Assembly (NCBI RefSeq): GCF_000372725.1
Contig: NW_005198979.1
Coordinates: 1-23,783 of the forward strand
Length of the DNA stretch: 23,783 bases
Source: Emiliania huxleyi CCMP1516
Lineage: Eukaryota > Haptophyta > Isochrysidales > Noelaerhabdaceae
Direction: 5' to 3'
Positions 19,526 through 23,783 of the stretch are shown here, piece after piece. The number at the start of each line of letters is the position of its first letter. Position 1 is the first letter of the stretch. A program made the position numbers and the translations under genes. Under the pieces are notes generated by a model. That model did no database searches. It was not told where the DNA came from and saw nothing but the letters and a program-made list of their open reading frames with translations.

Positions 19526-20533
19526 TCACCCGACCGCCTCGTAGAACGGCTCCACGTCCGCGAGCACGTCCGCCTCGTGCGCGTACTGGTTGGAGGGCAC
19601 CTCGATCAGCGTGGCGTTGGGCAGCCGCTCCACCACGCTCGCCACCTGCTCCATCCCGTGCAGCGTGTCGGACGAGGCGGCCAGCACCGCGCACGGCATC
19701 GCCACCGCGTCGCACGCCGCAGGGAGCGTGTACCCCAGGTTCGCCTTCATGCTCAGCACGAGCCGCTCCAGGTCCTGCGCCGCGAGCGAGCGCTCGTACC
19801 GCGCGCGCTGCGCGGGCTCCTTCGTCTTCCGCCGCACCGCCCACATCCCCAGCGGCTGCAGCCGCGCGTACACCCGCCGAGGCAGAGGTAGCCGCAGCAG
19901 CGGCCTCGCCCAGAGCGGAAACTTGAAGGCGGGGTTGGGCGCGAGCATGACTGACGCGCGGCCGTCGAGTGCGCCGCGCTGGAAGCCGTCGAGCAGCAGG
20001 GTCGCGCCGAGCGACGACGAGAACCAGTCGACCGAGGAAGGTGCGACGCCGATCGCCGCGAGCACAGCGGCGATGTCGTCAGCATGCCGCGCCATCGCAA
20101 AGTCGGCGACGTTTGGCCGAAAGTCAAACTCGGCGGACTTCTTCTCGCGCGTCTCGATGTAGATGATCGGCCGGCGAGACGCCCACGTCGTTAGCAGCGG
20201 CCGCCATCCCTCAAAGACACTGCCCCACCCTGCGACAAAGACCAGCGGCCGGCGGCCGGCGGCGGCAGAGTCGGTGGGCGACCATCGAAGCACGCGGAGC
20301 GCGACGCCTGGCGACGCGCCAACCAGCCGCTCTTGACAGTCGGCGCCAGGGAGAGGCACCTCACCGCGCCAGAGATACTCGGCAGTGTCAGTGGCGTCGG
20401 CCGCCATCGCAGCGTCAGCGGCGAGTCCTGCTGCCGCGGCCGCGACGGCCGGAGCGCTTCGCGTGCGCACACCGCCGACGGTGCGCGTCGACCAGGACCA
20501 GGCGAGGCCCACGCATGATGCGAGCAGCAGCAT
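19526..20533 (-). CDS. Alpha/beta hydrolase-fold protein
   Basis: 335 aa without introns, ATG 20533 to TGA 19526. The fold is supported by the strand and oxyanion region RPLVFVAGWGSVFEGW (about residues 95-110), a nucleophile elbow VDWFSSSLGATLLLDGF with Ser174 as the likely nucleophile, a likely acid Asp289 in AVLAASSDTLHG and a likely base His319 in SNQYAHEADVL. The elbow reads S-x-S-x-G rather than G-x-S-x-G, which is tolerated in the superfamily. The N-terminal ~45 residues are hydrophobic then Ala/Thr-rich, compatible with a signal or plastid-targeting peptide. Substrate unknown: esterase, lipase or epoxide-hydrolase-like activities are all possible. It converges with the Ser/Pro-repeat gene and diverges from the photolyase remnant. 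Confidence 0.8.
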   Translation of the reverse strand: MLLLASCVGLAWSWSTRTVGGVRTRSAPAVAAAAAGLAADAAMAADATDTAEYLWRGEVPLPGADCQERLVGASPGVALRVLRWSPTDSAAAGRRPLVFVAGWGSVFEGWRPLLTTWASRRPIIYIETREKKSAEFDFRPNVADFAMARHADDIAAVLAAIGVAPSSVDWFSSSLGATLLLDGFQRGALDGRASVMLAPNPAFKFPLWARPLLRLPLPRRVYARLQPLGMWAVRRKTKEPAQRARYERSLAAQDLERLVLSMKANLGYTLPAACDAVAMPCAVLAASSDTLHGMEQVASVVERLPNATLIEVPSNQYAHEADVLADVEPFYEAVG

Positions 20534-21565
20534 AACGCAGGGCTCGGACTCCGGATAGGGTGACTGCCGCTAAGATTCTGGAGTGGCCAGGGATGGCGCA
20601 CTAGTGGCCAGGGATGCGCACTGGCACTGAGTGGGTCTTGGTGCCGGGGTTGTGTTTTGTGTGAACAGAGTTGCGTGACTCTGTGCGATTTCGGGTCCGG
20701 GGTTGTGCGTTTACGTGAACAGAGTTCGTGTCTTGAGCTCTGTCTCGCCCCGGGGCGTCCACCCATACCGCGCTGGTGTCCAGTCCGAGCCTGACTGTTC
20801 TTCACCTTCCTCCCTAACCTAACCGAACCTAACCTAACCGAGCAGCAGAAAGCTCCGCAACTCGAGATCCGAGAGTTCACGGAGTCGGCTGGGGCTACAC
20901 GTATACCAGACAGGCGCATTGGCACTAACACTGAACAAACAAAGAAATAGTCGCCAAAGAAAAAACTGCGGGACACTAGGCACGGGACTGGCGCGCACTG
21001 GCACTAACAAAGGAATATAAACTGTACAGGTCCTGGCTTCGGTTTCGCAACAGCTTCGTTTTCACAACACGGCCGCCTCGCGACGCCGCGCCATCGTGCA
21101 GATCGTGTCCGAGCCATCCACAAGGCCGCCGGCACATGTGCCAATGTGCCCGGAGCGCAGGGAGTCGATGGGTGCCGCAGTCCAAGCGATCACTGCACTG
21201 CAGTGCTCGCTCGCACTGCGGCGCTGCGCCACGGCGGCGAAGCATGTCTGGACTTCAAGGACAGTGCTTCTCCGCTGCTCGAGGCTTGCGGCAAGGTCCA
21301 GGCCGACCACACAGAGCACCCGAGGCAGCTGGCGTGGCCTCACTCATGACCTGTGCTACCCGTCGGCGGGGCCAGCTGCGGTTTCACAACGCGCCTCATT
21401 TTTGGCACCCTCCTGCTAGCCGCGCATGAGTAGGGAGACCGTGTGTGGTGTCTTCGCGGCCTAGAGCACCCTCTTGGCAGTCTATATTCCGGATTTTAGC
21501 CCTCCTGTCGCATCTGGTGAGCCGTACCATAGCGAGGACCAAACGCGTTGTGAAACCAAAGCCAG
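20534..21565. other. Intergenic, upstream of the hydrolase
   Basis: No protein-like frame, and no trace of a photolyase N-terminal domain on either strand. Short direct repeats: AGTGGCCAGGGATG (twice, 20580-20620), GTGAACAGAGTT in similar contexts (about 20661 and 20713), and GGCACTAACA (about 20921 and 21000). A degenerate CCTAAC array lies at about 20813-20842. Promoters of the hydrolase and perhaps of a lost gene may be here. Confidence 0.45.
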
Positions 21566-23260
21566 GACCTGTACGACATCGAGCGCCTTAGCGAGGGCTG
21601 CGGTGGCCCATCATGCACGCTCCCGACCAAGTACAGCGACTTCCTGCGCCTCATCGAAGCAGTCGGCCCGCCCGCGGCGCCCCGTCCGACTCCCGTGCGG
21701 CTTCCGAAGATCCTGTCTGCGGGGGGCTCGGGCCTCAATGAGGAAGAGGAGGCTGCAATGACCGTGCCTGACACTCTCGGCGCCATGGGGTACACTGACG
21801 CGCCCCCGAGCGACGCAGATGAATCGAGCAGGCTGCGCGGCGGCGAGAGCGCGGCCCTTGCGCGACTCGACGCCGCCGTGTGCGCCCGCGCCGGATGGGT
21901 GTGCGCGTTTTCCAAGCCCGATACCAATCCCCTCCCGTACTCGCCCGGCAGCACGACGATGCTCTCGCCCTACCTCTCGCTTGGCTGCCTCTCGTGCCGC
22001 ACAATGCACGCTGCCCTCGACGCCATCGTGCGCCAGGCGGAGGGACAACACACGACGCCGCCACAGTCGCTGCACGGCCAGCTCTACTTTCGGGAGTTCT
22101 TTCACCTTCTGAGCGCCTCGAGCCCGCACTTTGGCCAGACGCGCGACAACCCGCTGTGCCTCACGGTGGAATGGCGCGACCCCGCCAGAGACGCCAACGC
22201 GGCTGAGGCCCTCCGCCGCTGGGAGGGGGGCACGACGGGCGTCCCGCTCATCGACGCCGCCATGGTGCAGCTGAAGGAGGTCGGCTGGCTACACCACTTG
22301 CTCCGCCACGTAGTCGCTTGCTTCTTGACGCGCGGGCAGCTATGGATCGATTGAGAGGCGGGGCGCAACGTCTTTGACCGCCACCTCTTGGATGCGGACT
22401 GGGCAATCAACAGCGCCAACTGGATGTGGCTCTCGGCCACCTCCTTCTACACCTATCACCGCGTCTACTCGACGGCCCACTTCGCGCGCAAGTATGACCG
22501 CAGCGGCAGGTACGTGCGGAAGTGGCTGCCAGCCCTGCGGCGGATGCCCGACGAGTACGTGTATGAGCCGTGGAAGGCGCCGCTCACGGTGCAGCGTGCA
22601 GCGAGCTGCATCGTGGGAGTGGACTACCCGCTTCCAATCTGCGATCCGGAGAGCGCTGCGGCGGCCAACTTGACGCGCATGGACGCGTGCTATCGCAAGG
22701 CGCCGGAGGAGTGGAAGGCGCTCATTCCGCCCGCAGCAGCGGCAGAGGTGGCACGCGAGCGCAACGTGAACGTGCGCTCGAGGGTCCGCGCGCCAGCCTT
22801 CAGGCCGACGGCGCTACCACCGTCACCGAACACGGCGCCACTTGCCCATGCGCCACCTGCGGGATCTAGCGCCGTGGACTCGGGGGAGGGCCATCGCGGC
22901 GGGCCGCCGGCGCCGCCGCTCGGCCACCCGCTCGGCCGATCGCGGGGGCGATCGAACAGCCGAGGCCGCGGATCACGCGGCCGCGTCTCGCGCGAGTGCA
23001 GCACGGGGTGTACTGAGATCGAGAGACGAGAGTTGTCATCAGCTGCGCTCGAGCGCCGCGTCGTACACGGTAGCCGGTATGGCTGCGTCGACCGATGTCC
23101 CACTGACCGTTGGAGTGTTTCTGGAGTGTTATTCAGGTTTCTACTTTTCCAATTACTCGCTCGTCAGAGAAATGCCGCAGGTGTACAGCGCGTCACAGCC
23201 GAGACCACATCGTCGTTGTGTACGCCCCAGGTGCCAGGAGCTCCTGCCAGGAGCGCTTAA
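21566..23260 (+). pseudogene. (6-4)-photolyase / animal-type cryptochrome, 5'-truncated, one internal stop
   Basis: The frame starts in mid-protein at LYDIERLSEG (family: ..LYD.e.i...g..P..Y..F) and runs through the FAD domain: TMLSPYLSLGCLSCRTM, LYFREFFHLL, GWLHHLLRHVVACFLTRG, DADWAINSANWMWLSATSF, YIR-type RYVRKWLPALRRMP and YVYEPWKAP. The two His in HHLLRH correspond to the (6-4) photolyase active-site histidines, and the Asn in AINSANW is the residue facing FAD N5, as in photolyases. The sole in-frame stop is TGA at 22352-22354 (WID*EAG), where the family has Trp. The N-terminal antenna domain is absent upstream. After ~22790 a low-complexity Arg/Ser/Gly tail runs to 23260. Family members repair UV damage or sense light. 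This is most likely a truncated pseudogene; a sequencing error at the stop or distant 5' exons are alternatives. Confidence 0.85.
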
Positions 23261-23783
23261 ATCCCCTGGAGGCTCGCGGAGCTTGACACACACAGGACAC
23301 ATGGATTTTGGCGTCCGTTTTGAGTTTTTTTGCCGCGCGCGGGTGCGGTGGGGCCGGCCTGGCCGGCGCGCCGGGTGTGACCGTGAGCGGCGTATACACG
23401 TGCGTGTATTCCAAACGGTAGAGTATTGTGATTTGTGTCGTGTGGAGAGCGATGTGAGACAGTGAGAGCTGAGAGAGACCATGGACGCCAATTTGCGAAT
23501 TTGGAGAGAGAGACTGAGAGACCAAAAGCCCTAGAGCCTAGTCTGGACGATCTTTTGCGCTATCTCCCCGTATCTCCCTCTATCTCCGCGTATTCTCCTC
23601 CATCTGCCCGTATCTGGACTGCCCGTATCTGCCCGCGCCGTATCTGCCCGTATCCGCGGCGGTATCTCCCGTGGTGGATCTCGTTCTCCCGGTATCTCCC
23701 GGTCTCTCCCAGTATCCCGCAGTATCCCGCGGCATCCCGCGGTACCCCGCCATATCTCGCCGTGGATACCGTGAAAAAAATCG
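23261..23783. repeat. 3' flank ending in GTATCTCCC-type degenerate repeats
   Basis: 23261-23530 has no gene; it includes GTATACACGTGCGTGTAT (23391-23408), a near-palindrome, and GA-rich DNA. From about 23560 to the window end, 9-12 bp units around CCCGTATCT and CCCGCAGTAT recur more than fifteen times with much variation, a degenerate minisatellite that continues beyond the window. Confidence 0.75.

Noticed and set aside
21566..23260. TGA as a tryptophan codon in this genome
   Set aside because: The phosphatase, enkurin and hydrolase models end sensibly at TGA. One site is not evidence for a code change.

Overview
The window is GC-rich nuclear DNA from a unicellular flagellated eukaryote. 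A haptophyte alga is my best guess, from the GC-rich coding style, the unusual number of GC-AG introns, the enkurin-domain (ciliary) gene, the long (CA)n/(GT)n microsatellites and the dense short mobile elements. The lineage is an inference: no rRNA or organelle marker is present. A run of 100 N at 12681-12780 shows that this is a scaffold with a gap of unknown true size.

Layout from left to right. 1-317 is a hairpin (foldback) element. 609-1649 (+) is a four-helix membrane protein with a Cys-rich loop. 2220-3299 (-) is the 3' part of an unknown gene split by an 845-bp element (2251-3095) that has 47-bp terminal inverted repeats and an apparent 3-bp target duplication. 3563-4618 (+) is an FCP1/SCP-type HAD phosphatase. 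A (CA)63 tract follows. 5558-7378 (-) is a decayed flavin amine oxidase with two in-frame stops and several frameshifts. 8253-8696 (+) is a fragment with a P-loop.

8683-14549 is a 5.9-kb block bounded by inverted repeats. It holds two convergent genes, an enkurin-domain gene (9128-10621, +) and a two-repeat helical protein gene (12389-13730, -). Each starts just inside one arm, so both appear to use copies of the same upstream sequence. The right arm carries a nested 235-bp MITE; the left arm serves as its empty site. Next come a MULE-like element (14877-15756) with ~140-bp terminal repeats and 10-bp target duplications, another inverted-repeat pair (16300-17038) with TTTA tails, and a (GT)67 tract.

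The right end holds a Ser/Pro-repeat protein (18258-19023, +), an alpha/beta hydrolase (19526-20533, -) and a 5'-truncated (6-4)-photolyase/animal-type cryptochrome (21566-23260, +). The only in-frame stop of the last gene lies exactly at the middle tryptophan of the electron-transfer triad. The window ends in degenerate GTATCTCCC-type repeats.

The genes do not form a pathway. The window reads as ordinary housekeeping and flagellar genes among mobile elements and decaying copies. All splice models and boundaries were read by eye, without transcripts or database searches.
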